From Channa striata (lineage: Eukaryota; Chordata; Actinopteri; Anabantiformes; Channidae), in NCBI GenBank assembly GCA_033026295.1, contig CM065183.1, forward strand, positions 21,429,202-21,493,201: a DNA stretch of 64,000 nt, read 5' to 3'. The translations under genes and the position numbers were made by a program. This document shows positions 37,255-50,978 of this stretch, one piece after another (position 1 is the first letter of the stretch; each line of letters opens with the position of its first letter). Below the pieces are notes generated by a model, which was not told the origin of the DNA, did no database searches, and saw only the letters and a program-made list of their open reading frames with translations.

Positions 37255-37806
37255 TCAGGAGAGCTGAGTTTGGCGGAACAGCAGTGGGACCAGGAAGAGC
37301 ACGTTAAAGCCCACGGCCCCATACACGATGTAGCGGTAGGGCAGCTCCACCTCCATGTGCTGCCGGGCCTTCCTCACGTCCCCACTGGGCACCCCAAACA
37401 CCCGGCACACCAACGGGATGGTGACGGCCTTCATCAGCGCCCGCGTGGCCACCAGCACCAGGACACCGAGGACGAGCCGCAGCAGCGCCATGCCCACCAG
37501 GCCGACGCTGAGGGGGGGCATGGTGAACGGGAGCTGCCCCGCTGTTGGATCAGGCAACAGGCCTAGGTAGTGGTTGACGTGGGATGCCAGCGCTATGCCG
37601 GCACCGGTACCCAGGATCTGAGCGGTGTCTCCTCGCGACGTGCTCCATGTGTCCAAGGTGAAGGAGAAGAGACCCAGGCCCAGGTGGAGGCAAATGATGA
37701 TGATCGGGGCATAGCGGCAGGTCAGGTTGAAGCCATCGATCAGGTCCAAGGCCGGCAGGAAGAAGAGCAGGATGAGTCCACTGTAAAGGACACCAGCGAT
37801 GACGTC
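37255..37806 (-). CDS. sgpp1: Sphingosine-1-phosphate phosphatase 1, exon 3 (C-terminal half)
   Basis: This exon encodes residues 326-508 plus the stop. It begins with the Asp of the third catalytic motif (SRIYMGMHSVL in exon 2 plus D here), after a CTTCTCCAG acceptor. It then encodes several hydrophobic membrane helices. Conserved phrases include DLIDGFN, RYAPIIII, FTLDTWSTSRGDTA and RKARQHMEVELPYRYI, which match human SGPP1 closely. The stop TGA is at 37255-37257. The enzyme dephosphorylates sphingosine-1-phosphate (and dihydro-S1P) in the endoplasmic reticulum membrane, feeding sphingosine back to ceramide synthesis. The C-terminus ends shortly after the last helix, as in the human protein. 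Confidence 0.96.
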   Translation of the reverse strand, partial: DVIAGVLYSGLILLFFLPALDLIDGFNLTCRYAPIIIICLHLGLGLFSFTLDTWSTSRGDTAQILGTGAGIALASHVNHYLGLLPDPTAGQLPFTMPPLSVGLVGMALLRLVLGVLVLVATRALMKAVTIPLVCRVFGVPSGDVRKARQHMEVELPYRYIVYGAVGFNVLFLVPLLFRQTQLS

Positions 37807-40800
37807 CTGGAGAAGGGACAGAGACACGTGATTGTAAAAGTGATGAATTTGAAGAATGTTGTTATTTTTTTCACTCCAAACCACTTCTCATTCACACACG
37901 TGATGGCAGCAGACTGAGATAACATGTTGGGTTGGGCTCTTATCTGAAGACAGAAGAAGCCAGGGACTGAACTTTGCAATGAGTGGACGCCCTGCTGTGA
38001 CCGCTCCGCAGAGAACCCTCACTTGCTTCTAATGTACACTGCTACAGCACAAATGAATCACGACAAAAGTTGCATTCGACATCCACAAACTATGTGAAGT
38101 AAAAAAATTATCTGCAAACATAAATGAGCTTGAAACTGTTTTCAAATTTTCACGTTATTCCCCATTTGTGATCACACAGGAAAAAATGACCAAAGTGTCC
38201 CAAGTCGGCTGCTCACTGCTCTTTGATCTTGTGCAGATAAAATAACTTTTACACACAAAACTGATTTAAGATCTTGTGTGCAGGAGACTCCAACACGTGC
38301 GTGGGGATGGAGGATACCAACGGTTTCATTTCATTCCGTCAGCGTTTGCATTTGACTCACGTAACCTTTCTAGAGAAATATTTGTTGGTGCATTTCCTTC
38401 TAATGGAAGACGGAAGTTGAAAAGTGTTGTCGGGAAACAGGAAATCAGTGAGCTCAACATGTCAGCAAACTCTGGACTCAAGCCTAAAGGTCACCGCTGT
38501 CGAATCAACCCAAGCACCAGGCTGACAGCTGGCTTCCTGCTGCAGGACTGATGATTGTCCCTATAACAGGTTCCTCCTGCTTGTGGTTCATCTGAGTCTT
38601 TGCAGTCTGGTGTCACACTGCTCAGAGGGAACCTGTGTCCTGGAAGTCTGACCAAGCTGACACAGTCCAGTGCAACGATGCGACCGAGTGGCGACATAAC
38701 GGAGAGGAAAGCTTTCAGGAGGTTGTGTGACTTTACTGCTTTATCAGCTCTGTTTCTGTCCTAATCACAAACATACAGAGTGGAGACATTCAGCTGGCTG
38801 AGACCGGCACTGGGAACCCCGTGACAATGAGATGCTCGATCCAAAGACGTCCGGAAGAAGGACGAGACACGGCACCCTGTAGGACAACAGTGGTGCATTT
38901 GATTTTCACTGAAAATCAATGAGTGTGGGGGACCTCAGCTCACACGGAGCCTAATGACCAGTGATATAAAGGCTGACTCAATGTGACTCCTGTCTGTTGT
39001 TCATCTGGATCTGCATCTGGATCTGCATCTGCTAAATGATTGGTGCAGTAGTGAACACTCATGGATCTCATGATAACGGCTGCACGTCCGAATAACCTAA
39101 AAAAATGTCTCCGAGAGTGAAAAGTTTCTCATCGTTACGAGATAGGGAGCAAATTATCTCGCGCCGGGCGGCATCAACATGCTACCAAACGAAACAGCTC
39201 CACAGAACAACAAATGAAATCCTCGTGAATGAGCACAGATTTGAAACGTTAGAACATTAGAACCTTCATGAAAGTAGAACGTGTTGCGGGACTGTTATTC
39301 GAGACTGCACAGAGGGCACACGTCTCTGAAAACCGAAGTGAAAAGGCTCCTTTGGCATATGTTGACATCATCAGTAGCCGAACAGCATTTTGTCTTCCGG
39401 CTCTTCCTGCAGAACACAAGAGGTGGATGTCGTTTCATTGGGCGTGATGATTTCCAGAGAACGTTAAGTGCCCAGCGGGGCTGGCAGAGCAGACCACTAA
39501 TGGCTCACCATGTGCTCCAGCTCCACTCCCTGAAACAACAGCTCCCATATGGCCCGAGTGTGGAGCCGTTAGCCCTTGGCGCAGACATCAGACTGTGTTA
39601 TCAGGTGGAAAGAAGCTGTGCGCATGTCCGTCCGCAGATTACAGGCCCAGTGCCGAGTTCTCAACCGCAATCGCTTTTGAAATGAGTGGTGGTTGCAGAA
39701 AGTATGATGCTGCTGCCTGTGGTGACTTACACACTTCAGCCCATCCAAATGATACTCCTCCTTCCAGTCCACTACGTCAATTTAACACTGTGCCTCAAAA
39801 CATGAAAATGCTGAAAAAAATAAATCTTCCTTAGAGGTGAAGGTTACACTGTCAAACATTTCCAGGCGGCTGTATCTAGTCACTACTATGCAAACGTCTC
39901 AGGCAGTTAGAGGTTTAAGCACAGTCAACGAGGCGTGAGGCTGGTCCTGTTCTTGCAGTTTGAAATAAGCATGTCTGAGGATTTCTGCGCCATCCCTCAC
40001 AAACAGAGGTTCCAGTCAGACATATTTGATGGTGTCTCTGTGCAAACAATCCCTTTTTCTTCTTCAAAATGTTTGTCTTCTTCCTGTTTTGTACCAGTAG
40101 CAAAATAGCACAAAATACCTCGCTGTTAATTCTAAATCTGACGTTACACAGACTTTGTACTGGGGAGCTACCAGCAATGCGTCCTCACACACAGCTCCTC
40201 TGCGTTGGGTTGCAGCGCATTTCTGAACAAAGCTATGAAGGACCATCTTCAGAGACAAGAAGAAGGTGACACCTGAAGTCATGGAGTCGGTGTGGGATTT
40301 CATGAACTGACAGAAAATATAGAGACAGACTAAACACAAAGGACTGACACATTTTCCATATGCCTAGAACAACCTGCAAGTATCTGGAAAACTGTGCACA
40401 AGCATATTAGGAAAAATCTGCAGTGTTGTTAGTGGTCGTCACACCACAGGGTATTACACGTGTCCTTCTCGTGGACGTTGAGACACGCCGTTTACCTTGC
40501 ACACTGCTGTACGTGGTTGTGATTCAAACAGCTTAACTAAAACTATAAGTCATCTTTAACTAAGTCGTGGGAACAATCTTTGGGCTTTGTTTGACAAATA
40601 ACTGCACAGCTATTTTTTGAGGTATCCACTATGTAAAGTAATTTAAAGAACCCCTGTCGTGTGAAAGTAATATTAGTCTTAGGTTTAGTGAGATCTGTCT
40701 CACTGTCAAAGCCATGATCACAGTGAGGAAGGATGAACATGCATATTAAGGGAAGTGGGTACTTCAAAATGCTGACCCGTGCTAAAAGTTGTTATACTCT

Positions 40801-43069
40801 AAGTGCTAAGGATGCACTTGAATCTGGTGAGACAGCAGGACATGTCTCAAGTTGCTCAGACCAGGATGAGTCAGACACGCGTCGTGTAATTCACTCCCTG
40901 TGAATTGTGCATCTAATCAATTACTGAATTAATCATTTGAAAAACGTCTTGTAGACAACGCCCGGTATATCTGGGACAAACAGGAGCATATTCTCTGTTG
41001 GGATGGTCACACGCGGAGCTGAGGGTTCTGCTGAGAAATCTGAGCAGGCAGACGAGAATGTGGTTTTTGAGGTGGAGGCCTTAACCTACAGACAACCACA
41101 AACACGCCTTAAACAAAGTCTCGGATGTGGACCTCCTACGTTTATCTTTTAGAACGCGCAGCGTGTCGTAACGTCTGCTGCTCCCACCATCAGTCACTCT
41201 GACACAGGCACGGCAAAGGGGGGCCGCCGCCCCGACTGCCTGGTCCTAACAGAGCACCAGGGACTGACATCATCTACCAATGAGAGCGGCTAATGTGACT
41301 GACACACACAGAAGAACCTTTGTGGTAAATGTTGAAATTGTTTATTAGATGATTCCCTAAAATAACTAATGGTTCAAAAGAATATGAGTCACTTTGGAAT
41401 CTTTTATCCAGGGTTCACAAACTTACAGATTTAGGTTACAAGAGAAGCGTAAAATGTTTGTAAATCAAAAACGTTGATGTTTGGCTCATTATGGGTGTAT
41501 TGGTCCAACGATTGAGATCAATGCACTGATCCAACAACCACTGACATTTATGGAAAAAGTCAGCACTGTGTACACCGGTCACTTCTCGTGAATGTCAGAC
41601 AATACTGTAATGCTGTGAAACACCTGCAGTAAAGGAAAAACACACAGTGGTGTCAGGTTATGTTTCTCATGACTGTACCTGTAATCATCACAGCCATGAG
41701 CTCATCCAGCCACAGCCCCGCTCTCGGCAAAATTGTCTAGTAATGTGAGAGCAGCAAATACAAGATAAAAGAGGCAAGTTTTTGCAGGCACAAACGTTTG
41801 TCAGCACTTTTCCATCGAGCATTTTGAAATACTGGCATTTATGGTTAGAACCTACGGCTAAACCGGGCTTAGCAGGATAGAGGCTTGGTCCAAACGGCTG
41901 CGTGCAACAGGAAGAGGGCGAAGAGGCTTCGCAAAAAAATATATAAAGAGAAACTCGAGGTCCAACGTGCTGAAGTAATGACAACCAGGACGGAACCGTA
42001 CTAAACCGTGAAAAATAAAGACATAAGACACGAACTTCAAGCTAGAAAATTAAATGAACGTGGCAAAATGAAAAGGCAGTCAGATCAAATTAAACCATGA
42101 AGTCAAGGAGCCGTGGTTCATCGTCTCTGGCAGCAGCAGACAGTAGGAGGATGCTGGCAACCCTGTGTGGGTTTGTCCACACTGCGAATCGAAGTCAACT
42201 GTTGTTTGAAGCCCTGAGATTAGTTCCCGGCTCCCGCTTCAAATCAGCGGTTGGACCAGGTTCCCGTTTCTACCCCCACCTGCTAACTGCAGCATGCAAA
42301 TAACACCACAAAGATCAACAGACAAAAGTCCGGCACTTCTCAGGAATTCTCTGAGCTTAACTGTGCAGACTGGCAGATGCTTTCACTTCCCTGTGATGAG
42401 CGGGGGGAGTCTCTCGTTACCTTAACTATCATTCAGTGTGTGGACGTACCTGCAGGATACGTGACATCCACTCATCTCAGTCACTCTCAGGTGACGCCGA
42501 GACTTCCCTCAGTGTAGAAACACAGATCCTGGTAAACGGTCAAAGGACTTTCAACATCTATTTTAAAATTGTTTAGGGTCAACTAGAAAACTTATTGTTT
42601 TATGGTTTTTGTCCTAAGAAGTGTGGAGATAAAAAGATGACATTAAAACCACTTGGGGGAAGTGCAAACAAGTCGTGAATGCAATGGTGCAAGATCGCCA
42701 CATTTCATGTTTCATTCCCGAAACGTTCTGTGGGACGACTCTCCCGTGTGTAGATGAAGATCCGCAGAGGACAGGAGTCTCAGGTCATGGAAAACCGATT
42801 GTTGTGTGTCTGTCACTACACACTTAGCAGGCGTTTCCTTCAAGTACAAAGTCTTTTCACATAAATGACTTCTGTCTACAGACTTTGTGGTGTTGTTTGG
42901 TCTTGTTCGTCTCAGTTACACGGGTGGTGGTGATACTGACACTGAAGCACAACTCCTGGGCTGCTGGGCAGATACCCTTTCCCACGATGCGCAGATCTTG
43001 TATCATACAAAAGGAGAGGACGATGCCAAGGTGGCACCACCTGCGCCACGTGTGTGAGATCAGACTTAC
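37807..43069 (-). other. sgpp1: sgpp1 intron 2
   Basis: About 5.3 kb with GT and AG ends. I see no nested gene. A 134-codon plus-strand frame at 39281-39685 and similar short frames lack domains. A short repeated ATCTGGATCTGC block occurs at 39003-39032. Confidence 0.7.
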
Positions 43070-43159
43070 CAGGACTGAGTGCATTCCCATGTAGATCCTG
43101 CTTACACAGACCAGCAGACACCAGCAGAGAGCCAAGCCGAAGCCCAGCAGGAGCGGGTA
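43070..43159 (-). CDS. sgpp1: Sphingosine-1-phosphate phosphatase 1, exon 2
   Basis: A 90-base, phase-0 exon encoding residues 296-325, with acceptor CCACAG and donor GTAAGT. It carries one membrane segment (LLLGFGLALCWCLLVCV) and most of the third lipid-phosphatase motif, SRIYMGMHSVL. The catalytic histidine is His322 in the predicted numbering. In human SGPP1 the matching peptide is nearly identical. The motif is completed by Asp326 at the start of exon 3. Confidence 0.95.
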
Positions 43160-43968
43160 CTGTGGACGAGAAAGGAGACAGTTGTCAGCAGAAGATCACG
43201 AGCACCGGATCACACACGATTAGAGGCGTAACGAGTTGGACGAGTTTACGATTAGCGGCACTGCAGCAAACACAGTGTTGATGCACCGAACGCAATGTTT
43301 GCTATGAATTAACTGATGATGCTACATAATTTTAGATACTGATTATACTGATAATGGACAGATAATAGAGCTTTAGATAGTGTTTCAGCAATATTTCACT
43401 GACAACGAAAATGAGCAAGTCCTCATGTTGACACGTTTAGGCCGATTAACAGATTATGGACTAATAAAAACATGTTAGTTGCACCACGAAACCTCGACCA
43501 AGCACCTTGAATCATACAGAGCTGTGCACTAACGTTAATTATTTTACAGCTGCTTTAAAGCAAGTTTCATTAAAGTGTCAAGTTGACTCGGCTGCATACG
43601 TCTCCTAGTTTGATCTGCGCCGACAGACTGTTCTACTTTATGCAACAGGCAACTAAATTGCTGCGTGTCTGTTGCTCTTGTTATAATAATGATAAGATGA
43701 TTGCATGGCTCTAGGTGACATTTAGCTAAACTTTGTGCGGCAGCCAGTAACAAGCCGCGATAACATGGGGCAGTAATGTAGTGGATAGATTATCTTTCAA
43801 TGTGTAACGGACTCAAAGGACCTTCATAAATATTTCACTAGTTATGCCACTTCCTTATCACGTTTACTCATATGAGCTGTGGCAAACAGAGAATCTAAAA
43901 ATGTTTCAGTCAAATTCTTCTTCCTTTCGTGAGAGTCGATTATGTGTTTTCTAATCAGAGTAAACAGC

Positions 43969-43989
43969 AAAAAAAAAAAAAAAAAAAAA
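43969..43989. repeat. 21-base poly-A homopolymer
   Basis: An uninterrupted A run inside sgpp1 intron 1. Confidence 0.85.
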
Positions 43990-46900
43990 CCTGCAGTGAG
44001 TCACTGTGGTTCAGTGTTGATCCGAGTCACATGAGCCTCAACATTTGATCCAGAGCCATGAGACCTGCGTATGACATGTAACTCAACGCTCAACTTGGAC
44101 TTTGTCTGTGTAGGCGGGACGAGGCGTTGTAAATGAACCAATAAATACAAAGAAAGTGTGAGCAGCTGATCTTTGTGATATGAGAAGAAATTCATAAAGT
44201 GGAGATAAACACACCAAAGAAAAAACAACTGTAAACTCAGCTTGAAAATAAATGTTCAAATATAAAAAGTAAAATCTAAACCACAACTTGAGTGACAGGT
44301 CAGCCAAAAGTTGTGACAGAATGGAGGCCGGGGCTGCTGAGGTTTGTACACTTGCGTAAAGCCTTTTGTCTTCCTCATCGGGGCTCTGGTGTGTTCAGAC
44401 AGCTCGGATTTCCTCCCACACGCCAGCGTGAGACACCCCGGACGTTTGGGGAGTCGCACCATCACAGCGACTCCCAAACGTCAAGCCTTCTGGGGGAAGT
44501 GACACATCGGAGACCTGGCGCTTTATCTCCAATTAAAGAGAGATAAGGGACCGGGTTATGGGGCGGCCTCCCTTCAGTGATTTCCTGTGGATGTCTCTCC
44601 AATACTTCTTACAGCTGCTCGCCACAAAAACCGTTCAAGATATTATTGAACCTATAGCCGTCGAAGATATTCTGCCCTGTTTCCTGCTGTTGGCCTTTGG
44701 TCAACTTTTTGAAGGCACAAGGAGCGACTTGCAACCTGTGTGTTACTTTTCCAAGGACCCGGTTGAAGGGCCAAAGTGCACAAGAAAAGCTGAACGCCTC
44801 GGCTCACAGCAGGCACATAATAAAGATAACCATTCACGGAGATGTGTTCATTTGCACTTCACGAACCCTGCTGACGTTATCTGCTGTTGCTGCAGTAATG
44901 TTTGCTTCACACTGTATTTTAAACATGCCGCGGCGAGAACGTTTGATGGACGGAGCCACGTTGGCCTGTCTCGCTCTGTTCTGCAGGACAAACACATTTT
45001 TACTGAAACACAAACGGGTAACCTTTGTTCGAAATAACAGCTGCTTATCTGCCAACGTAACGCGCGGTTGTAGATAAACTGACAACAGTTAAAGTCGACT
45101 GGTGTTTATCCACAGGTATGTGGCGATTTCACGGCTTGTTAACGGTGGGAAAGTAATACTCGTATTCTTCAAACATAAACATGACTTTTTTGGCTCGGGT
45201 TTGGTGTACTTCACTTCATATTGTGTGATTATCCAAGTGTCTCCGTGCAGGCCACGCGCAGGTTTATGAGCAAAAAAGCATGTACATACTGATGTTTGTT
45301 AATGTCTTCATTATCCCTCTAATAAAAAGGGATGGAAAAATCTAATGTCATAATACCAAAATGTCCTAAAACTCACCAGGTCACCAGGCGTAATGCGGTG
45401 TAATGCGACCAGCAGAAGTGCGCATACTCTGGTTGAGGGCCAGATGGCCAAAAAAAGAGAAAAAAAAAAAAAAAGGAAATACAGCACCAATATTTGAAAG
45501 CATTATTAATGTGGATACTACCCTATATTGTGTATTGCATCACATCCAGGGAAAGGCATATTCCATCCTCATTTATCAACATCAAGCGTCCTCTGTCTCT
45601 CCAGGTCCAAAGAGAGCGAATCTCGTAGGTCTTGCTGCCGTGTTTGCCGTCCTGCTCACGCTGGACTCGGCGGTGGCGTCATGCACCACTTCACGGACCT
45701 GCTGGTGTCGTTGGCCTGTGTTTCTGCACACTGCTAAGCGACTGTCGGCCTCAGTGTTGGACGTGCATCATCACAAAAAGTTCTTTCAACAACGCAGACG
45801 TGCAAACTAGTCTGGTTACCAACGTCCTTCTCACATTGGAACTCCACAAAACCACAGCAAAAGCTCGAGCCCCGTCCCAGTTACTGACTAATAACAGTGT
45901 GTTTGATCTGTAGAATCTGCAGCTTTACACATATGTAGCTCACAGTATTCAGCCAGGTGAACACTAAAAGTTATGAGTTTAAATATACACAAATTGTGTA
46001 GAATTATTTTCTTCATTTTTTGATTTCCTTCTTCCTATTTTCTGCAGCTTCTTCTTTTATCCATAAAAACATAAGGGGACACATGTCAAAAATGTTGCTT
46101 CCATGCATGACACTTCTTTGTGAACCCTCTAACAAACGCAGCCACTTACTCTTAAGCTCACAGTACAAGCATCATGGACGCCGTGCAACCCTTTTCCTTC
46201 TTTTGAATTCAGCAGCAGAGATGTTAGGCCGATATTCATCTAGAACTTGAATGAAAACACAACGTCCAGCTCAGGGTTTGTTAGGAAACCCTGAGCTGTT
46301 GGAGTCATTCGTGTTTGCAGGAAAGCTGCAGTGTTCCCACCTAATGTTGCTACTCAGGGGAGGAAGTCTCACACAAAGCCTGTTTGCCCTGAGGCATTCT
46401 GTTCTGGACTGACTGGACCACAGAATGGGAATTTTAATCACACCACGTGTGATGCCTGCTTTTTTCAGTGTTTGCTGTGTATTTGTTCTATGCGCTCCCC
46501 ATCAGGCCTGCACTCGTCGTCTGCCTCTCATCGTCTCCGCTCATCTTCTGCTCCAGCCCTCTGTTTGCCCTTCAGTCTGTCTCTCATCCTTCCCCAATCC
46601 CCTCGTCTAACCACTTGTCTTTCTCCATCTCTTATATTCTATCTGATGATGTGAAATCCCCTCTCAGCTACCATCTAGTCTCATCTTTGCTTTGCTTCTT
46701 GGTCTTTTCTGTCCCTCATCCCCTCCATTATTTCCATGAGGACTGTCTTCCACACAGACATCTGGCTTCAGTTACTGTCTGGCCCGGAGGAAGGAGGTGG
46801 GATGAGAGGGGGTGCGGCTGAATGCAGCCCATCCAAATCCAAACATTCCTGCTGTGCTCAGACAAGTCTGTCGAATCCAGAGATTGAGCAGGAGACCTCA

Positions 46901-48230
46901 CAGAGAGTCTACGGCAAGCGGCTAGGCGAGAGAGGGCAAAGCCTTTATTCTCCCGGGAGACGGGAGGACAGCTGACGGGTACTTTCAGAGTCTGGGACTG
47001 GTCCACTGTGGCCTGCTGCCTCAGTCAGTTCAGTGGTTGCGTGAACTTTTGATGCCTGTTCTGTTTTTCTGCCTTTGAAATCGTCATAAGTTCAACGTGC
47101 AAAATGAAGATTAGTGCCTTAACGATTTTAGCAGTTACTATTTGGCCCTTTACCAGCCATATTACAAAGTGATTTAATCTGTATCGTTACTTACAGCACC
47201 GAACATTTTTCATGCACTTCAGATTTTTCTTTTTACACAAAGTCTAAAAGGAGAGAAAACATGAGTCACAACGTTCTGTCTGAGAGGGCCGACACCTAAA
47301 TCTTCAGACAAATTCAGGCAACGACAAGATACTCTATGCTGGGGCAGCCACTAATCTATAGCAAGATGGGGATTTGCGTAAGTAAGAACACGCCCGACAC
47401 GGGTCATTCGCTGTTCCGGGTTATGCACACGAAAGGAAAAATGTCAAGACCTGATTCTGCAAGTTTATTTAATAAAAAGACGAGACTTCGGGGACTCGAA
47501 CACTTCAGTGCTGTTGAGTTTCACGTCTTACTTTAATTTGTGTATTACTAAAACAGTAACGAGGGGGTGTTCATGACATTTATGAGAGTTAATTAATGTC
47601 TGAAAAAAATGCAACTTTGATGTTTTATGCTCCTTTAAAACAAAAACTGAACGACTTATCTTCTCTCTTGACCACATTTCCCCAGGCTTTCCACAGAAGT
47701 GATGACACCACACTCAGACATAATCTACAGTTCTTATTGAATCATAAATCAGACTAAGACAAGAGTGAGTCAGATCAGACTGCAATAACATTAAGGCCAA
47801 AGATGGTCAAGAAAAAAAATAAACTATCTGCCTGCTGTGTGTTTTAGGAAAAACCGCTGTCTTTTATTAAAGCTGTTAGAGTCGTCATTTCAGCTGAATA
47901 ATTCTGAGAGTGCATGTTCCCCCCGAGGTCGAACGCATGTGAGAAAATCCAAAATATTTGGTACAAATGATAAATCTTTTAAACCAAAAGTACGACCTGT
48001 CGCCTGAGACCATAAACCTAACTCTGCTCAAACTGTGCTCCCAGACCAGGACAATAACCACTTCAAAGACAGACAGGTCATGTTTGATGCACACAATATC
48101 TTATTCCACACCCGAGTGGAAAAGTTGTTTAGCATATCTGACATCTTCACCACATTCAGACAGGAAGTGCTGTGTTTTTCACACACCAGAGAGAACTGGG
48201 ATCCATGACGACATTCTCCTGTTTAGGAGT

Positions 48231-48470
48231 TTAGTTGTGCTTCCCTCTCTCTGTCCCTGTCCACTCAGCCCAACGGGTCAAGGCAGATGTCCGCCCACCC
48301 TGAGCCTGGTTCTGCTGGTCCGTTAAAGGGAGTTTTTCCTCTCCACTGATGCCTATAGCTGCTCAAGGGGGATTTGTTGGGTTTTCTCTAAATTACTTTT
48401 TTATGTAAAGAGCCTTGAGACAACTTTGTTGTAAATTGGCGACAAAGAAATAAAGTTGAACTGAACTGAT
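48231..48470 (+). mobile_element. LINE 3' end, L2-like fish element
   Basis: CCTGAGCCTGGTTCTGCTGG, GTTAAAGGGAGTTTTTCC, then GAGCCTTGAGACAACTTTG and a terminal AATAAAGTTGAACTGAACTG match the non-coding 3' end of abundant fish L2-type LINEs, or of SINEs sharing that tail. No coding sequence is attached. Confidence 0.65.
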
Positions 48471-50093
48471 GGCTGATTCATACTTTCAGTTCAGGCTATG
48501 AATTTCATCACCTCCCTAGTTCTCTCTGTCGAGGACTTGGTGCAAGCCAATCATTTTCATTTCTCAGACTGTCCACAGCTGTACTACGTCAGTTGTGCTG
48601 GAAAGGTGTGTTACGGTTGAACGTGTCCATGTCTCTATCCCCAGTAGTTTTTTGTGAATGAGGTGGAAGGGGATGTATGGAACAGCCTTTAAATACCATC
48701 AAAGCTTAAAAGTGGCAGTTTATGCAGTAAGTGTGAGATCTGTAGGTGTCGGCACTTCAAACAAAAAAATCTAAGTTGAGGCAAAGTTGAAGAATGACAA
48801 AAATAACTGCAAAAGCCTCGGATCGAATCAGAAAGAGAGACAAAGGTCAACATCTTATCTGGTGTTGTACACAAGCCAGTCAGCAGCTGAGAGGAGATTA
48901 CTTAGTTCAGAGATGTGCGTAGGAGTGAACCTCGTACGTTTTCAAGTTTAGGTTGACGAACAGAGAGAGAGAGAGCCACCAAATCTGTGTTATCTCAGAG
49001 TCCCCGCTTGAACGTCAGGCGCCGGCTCTCTTATCTCCAAGTCTCAAACACACGGGAAAGTGAAGCGCTGTGAATCGAGCCCACCTCTGTTCCCACACAA
49101 CACGGGGATCCTCCACATTTCCACAAAACCGACGAACCTGTCTATAAACTGATTCCATCTGCCTCAAATGTCAGTTTACTGTTACCAGAGGGTCGACTGA
49201 GACAACAGGACTGCACTGCACATCTGATGGTTTTTATCGACTGGAACACATTCTCGCCACGTTCTTCCTGAGTGAACAGGAGGAGATGAAGCACAGAACA
49301 ACAGAACATCTTACTACAACAAAAAGTCCTGCATGAATGTCACCGCAACAGTGTGAGGAACCTCCATCAGGTTCCATGGACTCAGCCCAGCGATGAACCA
49401 GTTCACCGTCGGCTAATGTTAAGGGCATCCACGAGCAGAACTTTAGCCATTTACTTATTCGATATTCACTGATTGAAAACACACAAGCAACCACCATCAC
49501 TATATGGTTTTTGAATTTGTGCACACAACCCTTCAGCACCACTGAAAGTCCAAAGTCTGTTAGTCCTTGAATAATAACAAAGACACATGTCAGCGATATT
49601 GCAGTGACTGAAAGAAGCTTATACCTTTTTGTCATTCTAACAGGCTTAGTGACAATGATGTGTAGCTGCTAGCATTTCATTTTATTTTTTTTTTACTGCT
49701 ACTACAGTTATTAAACTGCAATTTCCTGAAATAAAATTATTGTTGGATCAATTTCCAAAGTTAATAGCTAGAAATCAAGTTCTAGCAGTGGTTCTGTCAT
49801 TGAATCTGCACGTGGATGTTAACTTTGCAACACTCTTATTTCTGCACAAACTGAGCCCGAGGTTCTGTGGTTAGTGAGAGACATGAGCTCCGCGTCCTGC
49901 CAAAAGTAAATGGACAAAGGCTACACACGCACAGGAGCCGGACTATTTGGAAGGACGCACTTGCACGTTTGCGTGACAGCAGGCAAACAGCGAGAAACGG
50001 GCCAGGAGGAAATGTGAAAGCAGGAGGAAGTGGCTCCTGCCTGCTTCTGCTTTCCACCAGTGGGACTCTGCGGTCCGGACGGGTTTACCGTAC

Positions 50094-50978
50094 CTCCCAG
50101 CGGCCGTAGGTCATCAGGAACAGGGCGAAGGGGATGGCCGTGCCCGACATGGCGTGCGTGGACGGCATGCTGTACTCCGAGTTGTAGAACACCTCCACTT
50201 TGACCACGGGCGGGGAGGCGGGCCGAGACCAGCCGATCACATCCTTGGTGCACTGGCCCAGATACATGACCCAGACCCAGACCATGATCAGCCGTCTACC
50301 CACGAAGGCGTCCAGGTTCCATATGACGAACGGGAAGAATGTGATGTAGAAGAACTCGTTGCCCAGCTCGGTTCCGAAAGTGAAGAGGCAGTACAAGAAC
50401 CGGTTCTCGATGTGGAACTCCTGTCCGGCATCGCCCGTCAGCGAGTTTCTGCGGAGGGGTTTCAGCGTGCTGCTCGCCGTGGGGCTTCCAGGGGCTTCGC
50501 CGCCCTTCCCCTCTGACTCCGTTACCCCCGAGAGGGGCGACCCGGCCCCGCTGCAGCCGCCCGAACCCGTAGCTTTAGTCGCGGCGAGTCCGCCACCGTT
50601 GGCGCGCACATCGGACGTGTCTCCCTCGGCGGTCACTGCTCCGTTCTGGGCAGCGCTCCCACCGTCCTCGCCGCGGGGTTTCGCGCCGTGGGCATCGGTG
50701 GTCCTCTTCCGGACCCCCACTGCTGTCGGACGCGTGGTCTCCCCGTCCCCGGCTCCGACTGCTGCCGAGCTGTCGCTCTGGTTTTCCCCGGTAGCGCCGT
50801 GATGACAGCCGCCGTTGTGGTGCGAGCGAGTCCTGTCCGCTTCGGCGCTGATGCCGCCGGCGTTGGTAGCGGTCCTCGTAAACGTCCCGCGCACGCCGCA
50901 CATCTGCTGAAAGCGGGACACGAGGTGCGGGTCTTGCAGGTGGCGGAAGAGCTTCGCCAAACGGCTGCTGGTCTCCAT
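50094..50978 (-). CDS. sgpp1: Sphingosine-1-phosphate phosphatase 1, exon 1 (N-terminus and first motifs)
   Basis: This exon encodes residues 1-295 and ends GGGAG before the donor GTACGG. The N-terminus (RLAKLFRHLQDPHLVSRFQQ, 6-25) aligns with human SGPP1 and fixes the start, which has GAAATGG context. Residues about 31-172 are a low-complexity Gly/Ser/Ala/Thr-rich region, longer than in mammals. RRNSLTG (176-182), also present in human, is a basophilic-kinase-type site. Membrane segments follow. The lipid-phosphatase motif 1 is K245 ... R252-P253 in KDVIGWSRP, and motif 2 is PSTH at 272-275 in SMPSTHAMSG. With exons 2 and 3 the protein is 508 aa versus 441 in human, and all catalytic residues are present, so it should be active. 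The exon lies in a CpG island. Confidence 0.96.

Larger units (their letters stand above)
43160..50093 (-). other. sgpp1: sgpp1 intron 1
   Basis: About 6.9 kb. It contains a 21-base poly-A (43969-43989), a fish repeat-like segment near 43435-43485 (minus GGTGCAACTAACATG then AGTCCATAATCTGTTAATCG) and a LINE 3' tail near 48.3 kb. A 159-codon plus-strand frame at 44558-45037 has no recognisable domain. No gene is visible in it. Confidence 0.7.

Noticed and set aside
44558..45037. 159-codon plus-strand open frame in sgpp1 intron 1
   Set aside because: No recognisable domain, composition typical of translated non-coding DNA, no splice or promoter context; most likely chance.
47336..47536. Small plus-strand frame containing MGICVSKN, resembling a myristoylation signal
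   Set aside because: A short chance match; no conserved protein recognised and no exon signals around it.
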